Notes under the pieces: model-generated
Databases searched by the model: none
Told to the model about the DNA's origin: nothing
Seen by the model: only the letters and a program-made list of their open reading frames with translations
Part shown: piece by piece, positions 1 to 6,613 of the stretch
Layout: each line of letters begins with the position of its first letter
Position numbering within the stretch: position 1 is the stretch's first letter
Assembly: GCA_026785815.1 (NCBI GenBank)
Contig: JAJAZH010000027.1
Coordinates: forward strand, 1-9,495
DNA from: Ramlibacter sp.
Lineage (GTDB): Bacteria > Pseudomonadota > Gammaproteobacteria > Burkholderiales > Burkholderiaceae_C
Length of the DNA stretch: 9,495 bases
Direction of reading: 5' to 3'
Program-made: the position numbers and the translations under genes

Positions 1-1164
1 CACGGCGGTCGCCGTCGCCGCGGGTTGTCCCAGCGGCGCGGCCGGCGGTTCCTGGACTTCGGCGGCGTCCTTCGGCGGTTCCTGCAGGCCACCCGATTCC
101 TGGGGCGGCTCCGCCAGTCCGGAGGATTGCGGCACCGTTTCCTCGGCGCTGATCGCGCCGCCCGACTGCACCAGCCCCGTGGTGTCGACCGTCGCAGTGG
201 GTGCCGTCGAACCTGTGTACATCAGCACCAGCAAGGCGGCGATGGAGAGAGCCGGCAACAGCGAGACGAACAGCTGGGACGCGACCTTGCCCCTGGGCAG
301 AGCCGGATCGCTCAACCCGCCGTAGAGACCGGTGACGGCGTTGCCGCCGCGCACGCTCAATGACTGCGACAGGGGCGGCAGGGCCACGTGCCGCTCGGCG
401 GCGGACAGCGGCGGCGCCAGGTGCGGCTTCCATTTCGCCACGATGATGACGTAGCCGACGTAAAGCGAAGCCAGCATGAGGCCGGGGAAGAAGGCGCCGG
501 CATACAGCTTGACCACCGAGACGCCGGCGGTCGCGCCATAGACGATCAGCAGCACCGACGGCGGGATCAGGATGCCGAGGCAGCCACCCGCCGTGATGGC
601 GCCGGCGGCGAGCTTGATGTTGTAGCCGGCACGCAGCATCGCCGGCAAGGCGAGCAGGCCCATCAGCGTGACCACTGCGCCCACGATGCCGGTGGCCGTC
701 GCGAAGATCGCGCAGGTCACGATGGTGGCCACAGCGAGCGCGCCGGGCACGCGCGCCAACGACAAATGCAGGCTCTTGAACAGCGACTCGATCAGGTTGG
801 CGCGTTCGACCAGGTAGCCCATGAACACGAACAGCGGGATGGCGATCAGCACGTCGTTCGACATCACCGAGTACGCGCGCTGCACCTTCAGGTCGAGGAT
901 CTGCTGGTTGGCCAGCGCCGGATTGACGCTTCGATAGGCCAGCCAGCCGAAGAACACGCCCATGCCCATCAGGGTGAAGGCCGTCGGGAAGCCGAGCATG
1001 ATGGCCACCACGATCAGCCCCAGCATCAGGAGTCCCAGAGCACCGAGGTCCTCGTGGGCCAGGTGGCCGTCGAAAAAGCCCTTCCAGGGCGTGAAGATGG
1101 CGACCGCCGTGAGGATGATCGCCATCAGGGCGAAGCCGAACCAGAGTTCCTTCTTGATCTTCAT
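1..1164 (-). CDS. dctM: TRAP transporter large permease, DctM family (partial, C-terminus beyond left edge)
   Basis: This is the large membrane subunit of a tripartite ATP-independent periplasmic transporter, which moves the substrate across the inner membrane using an ion gradient. The 388 visible residues begin MKIKKELWFG and are strongly hydrophobic. Likely membrane segments lie near 8-25, 43-75, 103-120, 141-175, 186-212, 222-244 and 297-316. The family motif GCLGILIPPS (194-203) is intact. The ATG at 1164 overlaps the dctQ stop (ATGA), so the two genes are translationally coupled. Residues 318-388 form a long Pro/Ala/Gln/Glu-rich stretch with three EPP units (352-354, 362-364, 372-374). 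An ordinary DctM of about 430 residues would be nearly complete by this point, yet here the last membrane helices have not appeared. This is therefore a long variant with a low-complexity loop. The family call is secure; the substrate is unknown. Confidence 0.93.
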   Translation of the reverse strand, partial: MKIKKELWFGFALMAIILTAVAIFTPWKGFFDGHLAHEDLGALGLLMLGLIVVAIMLGFPTAFTLMGMGVFFGWLAYRSVNPALANQQILDLKVQRAYSVMSNDVLIAIPLFVFMGYLVERANLIESLFKSLHLSLARVPGALAVATIVTCAIFATATGIVGAVVTLMGLLALPAMLRAGYNIKLAAGAITAGGCLGILIPPSVLLIVYGATAGVSVVKLYAGAFFPGLMLASLYVGYVIIVAKWKPHLAPPLSAAERHVALPPLSQSLSVRGGNAVTGLYGGLSDPALPRGKVASQLFVSLLPALSIAALLVLMYTGSTAPTATVDTTGLVQSGGAISAEETVPQSSGLAEPPQESGGLQEPPKDAAEVQEPPAAPLGQPAATATAV

Positions 1165-1784
1165 TTCGTGTCCCCGTGCGGCGCGACGAATTGGTCGAGC
1201 TTGGCGATGTCTTCGTCCTTCACGTGGACCATTTCCTTGAGTTTGTCGACGTCCACTTCCTGCACGTCAGGTTCACGTGAAGGCCACGCCCCCTGCTTGA
1301 TGCAGATGACGCAGCGGATGATCTCCACGATGCCCTGGACCAGCAGGAAGGCGCCGGCCAGCGGCAGCATCGTCTTGAACGGGTAGATCGGCGGCCCATC
1401 CGCGGTGATGTTCGAGATTTCGCGGATCGCCCAGGACTCCGCGGCGTAGAAGTAGCCGGCGTAGGTCAGTGCGAACACGCCAGGAATGAAGAACACGATG
1501 TACAGGATCAGGTCGATGGTGGCCTGGGTGCGCGGTTCGAAGAAGCCGTACAGCACGTCACCGCGCACATGGCCCGCCTTCGCCAGCGTGTAGGCGCCGG
1601 CCATCATGAAGAGGGTGCCGTACATGATGATCATCACGTCGAAGGCCCAGGCGTGCGGCCGGTCGAGTGCATAGCGCGAGAACACTTCCCAGGCAATCAG
1701 CAGCGTCAGTGCCACGATCAGCCACGAGAAGAACTGGCCGACGAAGGTGCTGATCCGGTCGACCGTCAAGAGCAATTTCTGCAT
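1161..1784 (-). CDS. dctQ: TRAP transporter small permease, DctQ family
   Basis: This is the small membrane subunit of the TRAP transporter, which pairs with DctM in the inner membrane. The protein has 207 residues and four likely transmembrane segments at about 17-36, 48-68, 90-112 and 136-160. The first helix carries the family-like WEVFSRYAL (32-40), and AGHVRGDVLY (70-79) follows the second. A charged, hydrophilic tail from about 164 to the end (EPDVQEVDVD and onward) is longer than in many DctQ proteins, which are usually 160-190 residues. The ATG at 1784 has an AGGCGAGG ribosome-binding stretch at 1787-1794, rather close to the start. The stop overlaps the dctM start by 4 bases. An intrinsic terminator lies immediately upstream, so its expression depends on read-through from dctP or on an unseen promoter. 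Confidence 0.93.
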   Translation of the reverse strand: MQKLLLTVDRISTFVGQFFSWLIVALTLLIAWEVFSRYALDRPHAWAFDVMIIMYGTLFMMAGAYTLAKAGHVRGDVLYGFFEPRTQATIDLILYIVFFIPGVFALTYAGYFYAAESWAIREISNITADGPPIYPFKTMLPLAGAFLLVQGIVEIIRCVICIKQGAWPSREPDVQEVDVDKLKEMVHVKDEDIAKLDQFVAPHGDTK

Positions 1785-1798
1785 AACCTCGCCTACTC

Positions 1799-1831
1799 AA
1801 AAAAAAAGCCACCCGGGCGCGCCGGATGGCT
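1799..1831 (-). terminator. Intrinsic terminator between dctP and dctQ
   Basis: On the minus strand a 10-bp stem pairs AGCCATCCGG (1831-1822) with CCGGGTGGCT (1816-1807), with one G-U wobble and a CGCGC loop. It is followed directly by a T run at 1806-1799 (nine T counting the end of the stem). This is a textbook rho-independent terminator, about 20 bases after the dctP stop and 14 bases before the dctQ start. It probably lets most transcripts end after the binding-protein gene and only a fraction continue into the membrane genes, matching the usual excess of binding protein over permease. Confidence 0.88.
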
Positions 1832-1851
1832 ATTGTGACCTCGAAGAGGGA

Positions 1852-2985
1852 TCAGGACTTCTTCGGTGCTGCCGGCTTGGCGCCGAAGAAGTGACTCACG
1901 GCCATGCGCCGGCTGACGTTGGTGTCCTGGTCCCACTTCACGGCGCGCTCGGCGAAGGCGCGCTGCGACGCGACAATTTCCTTGAACAGAGGGTTCTCGG
2001 CGGACTTCTTCTCGAGGATCTCGTCCCAGAGCTTGAGCTGGTCCTGCAGGATCGAATCCGGGGTCTTGTAGAACTTGACCTTGTCCTTGGTCTGCAGCTC
2101 GATGTAGTCCTTGGAGTAGCGGTCGATCGCCTTCCAGGACATGTCGGCCGAAGCAGCCTCGATGGCGCCGGCGATGACAGCCTTCATCTTGGGCGGCAGG
2201 GCGTCGTACTTGGTCTTGTTGAACATGATCTCGAAGGTCTCGGCGCTCTGGTGGTAGCTTTGCAGCATGCACACCTTGGAGACGTCGGGGAACCCGAGAA
2301 TGCGGTCGGAGGTGGCGTTGTTGAACTCGGCGCCGTCCAGCAGGCCGCGGTCCATCGCCGGCACGATCTCGCCGCCGGGGAGTGCGTTCACCGCGGCGCC
2401 CATCGCCGTGAACAGGTCGATGGCCAGGCCGTTGGTGCGGAACTTCAAGCCCTTGAAGTCGGACGACTTGGTGATCGGCTTCTTGAACCAGCCCAGCGGC
2501 TGGGTTGCCATCGGGCCATACAGGAACGACTGGACGTTGCCGCCGATGGAGGCGTAAAGCTTGGCCAGCAGTTCCACGCCGCCGCCGTACTTGTGCCATG
2601 CCAGCAGCATGTTGGCGTCCATGCCGAAGGCGGGGCCCGAGTTCCAGAGCGCCAGCGCATTCTGCTTGCCGTAGTGGTAGCCCAGCACGCCATGGCCGCC
2701 GTCCAGTGTGCCCTTGGACACCGCTTCGAGCAGGCCGAACGCGGGCACCACCGCGCCCGCGGGCAGCACTTCGATCTTCAGGTCGCCGCCGGTCATGTCA
2801 TTGACCTTCTTGGCGTAGTCCAGGGCGTACTCGTGGAAGATGTCCTTGGACGGCCAGGTGCTCTGCCAGCGCATCGAGATCGGTCCGGCCTGGGCCTTGG
2901 CGACCATCGGCGCGGACATCGCGCCCGCTGCGATGGCGGCGCCCTTGAGCAGGTTGCGGCGGCGGGGGGATTGGTTCTGGGACAT
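1852..2985 (-). CDS. dctP: TRAP transporter substrate-binding protein, DctP/TakP-like, Tat-exported
   Basis: This periplasmic solute receptor delivers ligand to DctQM. The 377-residue protein starts with a twin-arginine leader: R9-R10-N-L-L-K followed by an Ala-rich stretch and a probable signal peptidase site after AKA or AQA (29-33). The mature part has the DctP fold signature, including an Arg in KFRTNG (R183), which in this family binds the ligand carboxylate, and LPGGEIVPAMDRGLLDGAEF (202-221). The pattern best matches the TakP branch, which binds 2-oxo monocarboxylates. However, the Glu-Trp pair that TakP has in the binding and cation site appears here as E220-F221, so the ligand may differ. 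ATG 2985 is preferred over the adjacent TTG at 2988 because AGGAG (2991-2995) then sits 5 bases away. It is the first gene of the transporter operon, divergent from the FAH-like gene. Confidence 0.93.
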   Translation of the reverse strand: MSQNQSPRRRNLLKGAAIAAGAMSAPMVAKAQAGPISMRWQSTWPSKDIFHEYALDYAKKVNDMTGGDLKIEVLPAGAVVPAFGLLEAVSKGTLDGGHGVLGYHYGKQNALALWNSGPAFGMDANMLLAWHKYGGGVELLAKLYASIGGNVQSFLYGPMATQPLGWFKKPITKSSDFKGLKFRTNGLAIDLFTAMGAAVNALPGGEIVPAMDRGLLDGAEFNNATSDRILGFPDVSKVCMLQSYHQSAETFEIMFNKTKYDALPPKMKAVIAGAIEAASADMSWKAIDRYSKDYIELQTKDKVKFYKTPDSILQDQLKLWDEILEKKSAENPLFKEIVASQRAFAERAVKWDQDTNVSRRMAVSHFFGAKPAAPKKS

Positions 2986-3123
2986 CAAAACTCCTGGTTG
3001 ATCAAGTCGTTGTTAGCTCGCTATTTTCGTCAATCCGGGGCAGCCCTTTACGGGGGTTTTCACCAACGCGGGATGCGCAATGATCGCCTTTGGCTCACAA
3101 CACAAATGACTCAGGAGACAACA
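2986..3123. promoter_or_regulatory. Divergent intergenic region between dctP and the FAH-like gene
   Basis: These 138 bases separate two divergently transcribed genes and are more AT-rich than their surroundings, so both promoters should lie here. I see a good Shine-Dalgarno for each side: AGGAG at 2991-2995 for dctP (minus) and AGGAG at 3113-3117 for the FAH-like gene, 6 bases before its ATG. An 8-bp perfect palindrome TTGATCAA lies at 2998-3005, close to the dctP ribosome-binding site. I could not find a convincing paired -35/-10 box on either strand. No regulator gene adjoins the region. Confidence 0.55.
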
Positions 3124-3912
3124 ATGGATCGAAGGAAATTTTTCAATGGCACCGCCGCGGCCGCCGTCACGGGAGCGATGGCGGGATGCGCTGCGCCGGC
3201 CGGGATGCAGGGCTCGGCGCGCACGCCGTTTCCGGTGGCCGGCACATTCATTCCGGTGGTCGGTTCGGACCAGGTGTTCCCGGTGCGACGGATCTATTGC
3301 ATCGGCCGCAACTACCGGGCCCACGCGATCGAGATGGGCTCCAACCCCGACCGCGAACCGCCGTTCTTCTTTCAGAAACCGACCGACGCGATTCAGTTCG
3401 TGGCTGTGGGAACTGCTCCCGATCATCCCTATCCGCCACTGACCAAGAACTACCATTACGAGGCTGAACTGGTCGCGGCGCTGGGCAAGGGCGGGCGCAA
3501 CATCCCGATCGCCACCGCGCTCGAGCATGTCTGGGGCTACTCGCTCGGCCTGGACATGACCCGGCGCGATCTGCAGCGCGCGATGGGCGACGAGAAGAAG
3601 CCCTGGGAAATCGGCAAGAGCTTCGACCGCTCGGCGCCGGTCGGTCCGATCCATCGCGTGGCGCAAACCGGCCATTTCACCCAGGGCGCGATCTGGCTGA
3701 AGGTCAACGGCCAGACCAAGCAGAACGCCAATTTGAACCAGATGATCTGGTCGGTGGCCGAGCAGATCAGCAAGCTGTCGGATGCTTTCGAGCTGTTCCC
3801 CGGCGACATCATCTACTCCGGCACGCCGGAAAATGTCGGCCCGGTGGTCCGGGGCGACGTCATCGAAATGCACATCGACGGATTGCCGAACTTGAGCGTG
3901 AAGGTCGTTTGA
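3124..3912 (+). CDS. Fumarylacetoacetate hydrolase family protein, fumarylpyruvate-hydrolase-like, with Tat/lipoprotein-type leader
   Basis: This is a metal-dependent C-C hydrolase of the FAH fold. The sequence resembles fumarylpyruvate hydrolases of the gentisate pathway, which split fumarylpyruvate into fumarate and pyruvate. Recognisable segments are IYCIGRNYRAHAIEMG (57-72), the metal ligands E113 and E115 in HYEAELV with D144 in LGLDMTRRDLQ, PWEIGKSFD (160-168) with K165, and GDIIYSGTPENVGPV (227-241). The catalytic core is intact. The oddity is the first 30 residues: RRKFF (3-7) followed by an Ala-rich stretch and MAGC (19-22). That is a twin-arginine leader with a possible lipobox, whereas known family members are cytosolic. 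The start is fixed by AGGAG at 3113-3117. The gene diverges from a Tat-exported TRAP binding protein. Fold certainty is high, substrate certainty moderate; no other gentisate-pathway gene is visible. Confidence 0.88.
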   Translation: MDRRKFFNGTAAAAVTGAMAGCAAPAGMQGSARTPFPVAGTFIPVVGSDQVFPVRRIYCIGRNYRAHAIEMGSNPDREPPFFFQKPTDAIQFVAVGTAPDHPYPPLTKNYHYEAELVAALGKGGRNIPIATALEHVWGYSLGLDMTRRDLQRAMGDEKKPWEIGKSFDRSAPVGPIHRVAQTGHFTQGAIWLKVNGQTKQNANLNQMIWSVAEQISKLSDAFELFPGDIIYSGTPENVGPVVRGDVIEMHIDGLPNLSVKVV

Positions 3913-3963
3913 GCGGCGGCTGACAGCGCACGAAGGCCGATCCGAGGCTGGCAGAATCGGGGG

Positions 3964-4434
3964 ATGAACCCTCTGGACCAGCCGCACAGCCCGCCGGCGC
4001 CGGCCAATCCCACGCCGGGGATGCCTGCGCAGGCCATGCCGGCGCAGGGCTATGCCGGCGACGTGCCGCCGCAGCTGGCTTGCCAATGGTGGCAGCAGGG
4101 CGACGCGGTGCTGGTCGATGTCCGTTCCGACGCCGAGCGGGAATGGGTCGGGTACGTTCCCGGCGCGCTGCCGCTGGCCTGGAAGCAGTGGCCTGCAATG
4201 GCGCTGAACGACAGCTTCGACCAGGGGCTGAAAGCCGCGGTCCCCGCCGGCAAGAAGGTGGTCCTGCTGTGTCGCAGCGGCGTGCGCTCCATCGCCGCTG
4301 CCCGGCGGGCCAGCGAGCTGGGTCTGGAGGCGTACAACATCCTCGAGGGCTTCGAAGGCGACGCCGACGAACACGGTCATCGGGGCCTCAAGGGCGGCTG
4401 GCGCTTTCGTGGCCTGCCCTGGCGCCAGGGCTGA
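3964..4434 (+). CDS. Single-domain rhodanese-like sulfurtransferase
   Basis: This is a rhodanese-fold protein of 156 residues, probably a cytosolic sulfur-transfer or thiol-chemistry enzyme. The active-site loop CRSGVR (103-108) supplies the catalytic Cys103 and follows the buried strand KKVVLL. Upstream, the VLVDVRSDAERE segment (49-60) and GYVPGALPL (63-71) are the usual CH2-like elements. The first 35 residues are Pro/Ala/Gln-rich and contain a short tandem MPAQA/MPAQG repeat; no signal peptide is evident. The start at 3964 has only a G-run immediately upstream, so initiation is weakly supported and a later start (for example M20) is possible. It lies 51 bases after the FAH-like gene and 37 bases before argJ on the same strand, so co-transcription is likely. 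Its substrate cannot be inferred from context. Confidence 0.9.
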   Translation: MNPLDQPHSPPAPANPTPGMPAQAMPAQGYAGDVPPQLACQWWQQGDAVLVDVRSDAEREWVGYVPGALPLAWKQWPAMALNDSFDQGLKAAVPAGKKVVLLCRSGVRSIAAARRASELGLEAYNILEGFEGDADEHGHRGLKGGWRFRGLPWRQG

Positions 4435-4471
4435 CCGGCCTCTTCTCAATTTCATACAACACCGGAAATTC

Positions 4472-5698
4472 ATGGCTGTGAATCTGTTTGTGCCGCAGGC
4501 CGGCGAACTGCATCCCGTGGCGGGTGTGCGCATCGGCGTCACCGAGGCCGGCATCCGAAAGGCGAATCGCAAGGACCTCACGGTGCTGTTGATCGATTCC
4601 GGTTCATCGGTCGCGGGGGTGTTCACGCAGAACCGTTTCTGCGCAGCTCCGGTGCAGGTTTGCCGCGAGCACCTGCAGCACGGCGACATCCGTGCCATGG
4701 TCATCAACACCGGCAATGCAAACGCCGGCACCGGTCAGGACGGGCTGGTCCGCGCCCGGTCGACCTGCATCGCGATGGCACGGCACCTCAACCTTGCGCC
4801 CGAGCAGATCCTGCCGTTTTCCACCGGGGTGATCATGGAATCGCTGCCGGTGGAGCGAATCGAAGCCGGCCTGCCCGCTGCGCTCGCCGACGCCCGACCG
4901 GACCACTGGCTGCGGGCCGCTGAAGGGATCATGACCACCGATACGGTGGCGAAAGCCTTCAGCACGCAGGTCATGATCGATGGCGCGCTGGTGACGGTCA
5001 CCGGCATCAGCAAGGGTGCTGGAATGATCCGGCCCAACATGGCCACCATGCTGGGCTTCATGGCCACCGACGCCAAAGTCGCGCCGGCGCTGATGCAGCA
5101 ACTGGCTCGCGAACTGGCGGACGGTTCGTTCAATCGCGTCACGGTCGACGGCGACACCTCGACCAACGACTCTTTCGTGGTGATCGCCACCAACAAGCTG
5201 GGCCGGGGCGAGATCGCTTCGCTCGACACGCCATCCGGGAAAATCCTTCAAGCCGCGATGCTGGACGTGGCCCGGCAACTGGCGCAGGCGATCGTGCGGG
5301 ATGGCGAGGGCGCGACCAAGTTCATCACGGTGCGGGTGGAAGGGGGCGCGACCACCGAGGAGTGCCTCAAGGTGGCCTACGCGATTTCCCATTCGCCGCT
5401 GGTCAAGACCGCCTTCTTCGCCAGCGATCCCAATCTCGGACGGATCCTGGCGGCGGTCGGTTACGCGGGGATCGCCGACCTCGACCCCGGGCGGATCGAC
5501 TTGTTCCTGGACGACGTGCACGTGGCGATCAACGGCGGGCGCAACCCCGCTTATCGCGAGGAGGACGGGCAACGTGTCATGCGGCAAAGCGAGATCATGG
5601 TCCGGGTCGTGCTGGGCCGGGGCAGCGTTGCCGACACGGTCTGGACCTGCGACTTCAGCCACGACTATGTGACCATCAACGCCGATTACCGGTCTTGA
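4472..5698 (+). CDS. argJ: Bifunctional ornithine acetyltransferase / N-acetylglutamate synthase
   Basis: ArgJ moves the acetyl group from N-acetylornithine to glutamate, closing the cyclic route of arginine biosynthesis; bifunctional versions also use acetyl-CoA. The 408-residue length is typical. The precursor cleaves itself between Ala191 and Thr192 in the motif KGAGMIRPNMATML (181-194), and Thr192 becomes the N-terminal nucleophile of the beta chain. The oxyanion-hole STG (117-119), TTDT (155-158), DGDTSTNDSF in the beta chain and the C-terminal INADYRS are all present, so the enzyme looks intact. I use ATG 4472 (MAVNLFVPQ), because homologues begin here and a weak GGAAA lies just upstream. 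It is followed after 18 bases by the ATPase gene, a neighbourhood I recognise from other betaproteobacteria. Confidence 0.97.
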   Translation: MAVNLFVPQAGELHPVAGVRIGVTEAGIRKANRKDLTVLLIDSGSSVAGVFTQNRFCAAPVQVCREHLQHGDIRAMVINTGNANAGTGQDGLVRARSTCIAMARHLNLAPEQILPFSTGVIMESLPVERIEAGLPAALADARPDHWLRAAEGIMTTDTVAKAFSTQVMIDGALVTVTGISKGAGMIRPNMATMLGFMATDAKVAPALMQQLARELADGSFNRVTVDGDTSTNDSFVVIATNKLGRGEIASLDTPSGKILQAAMLDVARQLAQAIVRDGEGATKFITVRVEGGATTEECLKVAYAISHSPLVKTAFFASDPNLGRILAAVGYAGIADLDPGRIDLFLDDVHVAINGGRNPAYREEDGQRVMRQSEIMVRVVLGRGSVADTVWTCDFSHDYVTINADYRS

Positions 5699-5716
5699 AT
5701 ATCCTGGGGTGAGAGA

Positions 5717-6613
5717 GTGAACGAAAAATTCGAGCTGCTGATCGAGCGGGCAGCGCAGTTGCTGACACGGATCGAGGCAGTCCTGCCGCAACCGTTGACG
5801 GCTCCCGACTGGAGCCAGTCCGTCGCCTGGCGTTATCGCAAGCGCTCGACCGGACACGGCGCCCTCGAACCGGTCCGGCACGTCGCGCAGATCCGGCTGG
5901 CCGACCTCAAGGAGATCGAGCCCCAGAAGGAAAAGATCCAGCGCAACACACTGCAATTCGTGCAGGGGCAGCCTGCCAACAATGTGCTGCTCACTGGCGC
6001 GCGAGGGACCGGCAAGTCGTCGCTGATCAAGGCCTGCCTGAACGAATACGCGCCGCAGGGACTGCGCTTGATCGAGGTCGATAAGGCGGACCTCACCGAC
6101 CTGCCGGATCTGGTGGACGTGGTCGCGGCGCGGGATGAGAAATTCATCGTGTTTTGCGACGACCTGAGCTTCGAGGAAGGCGAGCCTGGCTACAAGGCGC
6201 TCAAGTCGATCCTGGACGGATCGGTGTCGGCGGCCTCTGCGAACGTGCTGATCTATGCGACCAGCAACCGGCGTCACCTGCTGCCCGAGTACATGAAGGA
6301 AAACCTGACCTACACCCATACCGAGGATGGCGAAGTCCATCCGGGCGAGGTGATCGAGGAAAAGATTTCGCTGTCCGAGCGCTTCGGTCTGTGGGTCAGT
6401 TTTTATCCATTTACCCAGGACGAGTACCTCGCGATCACGGCGCAATGGCTGGCGTCGTTCGGCGTGTCGGCGCCCAAGATCGACGCGGCGCGCGCGGAGT
6501 CGCTGCTATGGGCGCTGGAGCGGGGATCGCGCAGCGGCCGGGTCGCCTATCAGTTTGCGCGCGATTACGCGGGAAGAAATGCCTCGGGGCTCGGCGGCGC
6601 CCGACCCTCGTGA
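5717..6613 (+). CDS. DUF815-type AAA+ ATPase of unknown role
   Basis: This is a predicted cytosolic P-loop ATPase of 298 residues. Visible elements are Walker A GARGTGKS (94-101), Walker B ending in the acidic IVFCDDLSFEE (144-154), a sensor-1-like ATSNRRHLLP (181-190), and a C-terminal RSGRVAYQFARDYAGR segment (272-287) that could supply the sensor-2 or arginine-finger residues. The N-terminal 80 residues are helical and rich in charge, with no known domain. Start is GTG 5717 with a GGGGTGAGAGA purine stretch upstream. It sits 18 bases after argJ, and its stop overlaps the next start (GTGA), so it is probably made together with the NUDIX protein. The family is widespread between argJ and mutT in betaproteobacteria as I recall, but I know of no established function. 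The fold is secure; the role is open. Confidence 0.9.
   Translation: MNEKFELLIERAAQLLTRIEAVLPQPLTAPDWSQSVAWRYRKRSTGHGALEPVRHVAQIRLADLKEIEPQKEKIQRNTLQFVQGQPANNVLLTGARGTGKSSLIKACLNEYAPQGLRLIEVDKADLTDLPDLVDVVAARDEKFIVFCDDLSFEEGEPGYKALKSILDGSVSAASANVLIYATSNRRHLLPEYMKENLTYTHTEDGEVHPGEVIEEKISLSERFGLWVSFYPFTQDEYLAITAQWLASFGVSAPKIDAARAESLLWALERGSRSGRVAYQFARDYAGRNASGLGGARPS

Noticed and set aside
388..1386. 332-codon plus-strand open frame opposite dctM and the end of dctQ
   Set aside because: His/Gln/Arg-rich shadow of the hydrophobic permease codons; no motifs.
3040..3062. Terminator-like CCC...GGG with TTTT in the divergent region
   Set aside because: The stem is only about 3 bp and lies upstream of genes on both sides; no functional support.
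1747..3123. Plus-strand reading frame open for 459 codons upstream of and in frame with the FAH-like gene
   Set aside because: It is antisense to dctP, shows no family similarity, and a clear AGGAG-ATG start at 3124 defines the real gene. Long open antisense frames are expected at this GC content.
3013..4731. 572-codon minus-strand open frame opposite the FAH-like and rhodanese genes
   Set aside because: Shadow frame: it spans two real genes and their gap, with no recognisable domain.
4604..6445. 613-codon minus-strand open frame opposite argJ and the ATPase gene
   Set aside because: Its composition (Arg/His/Gln/Gly-rich, no motifs) is typical of a high-GC antisense shadow, while both plus-strand genes have intact family motifs.
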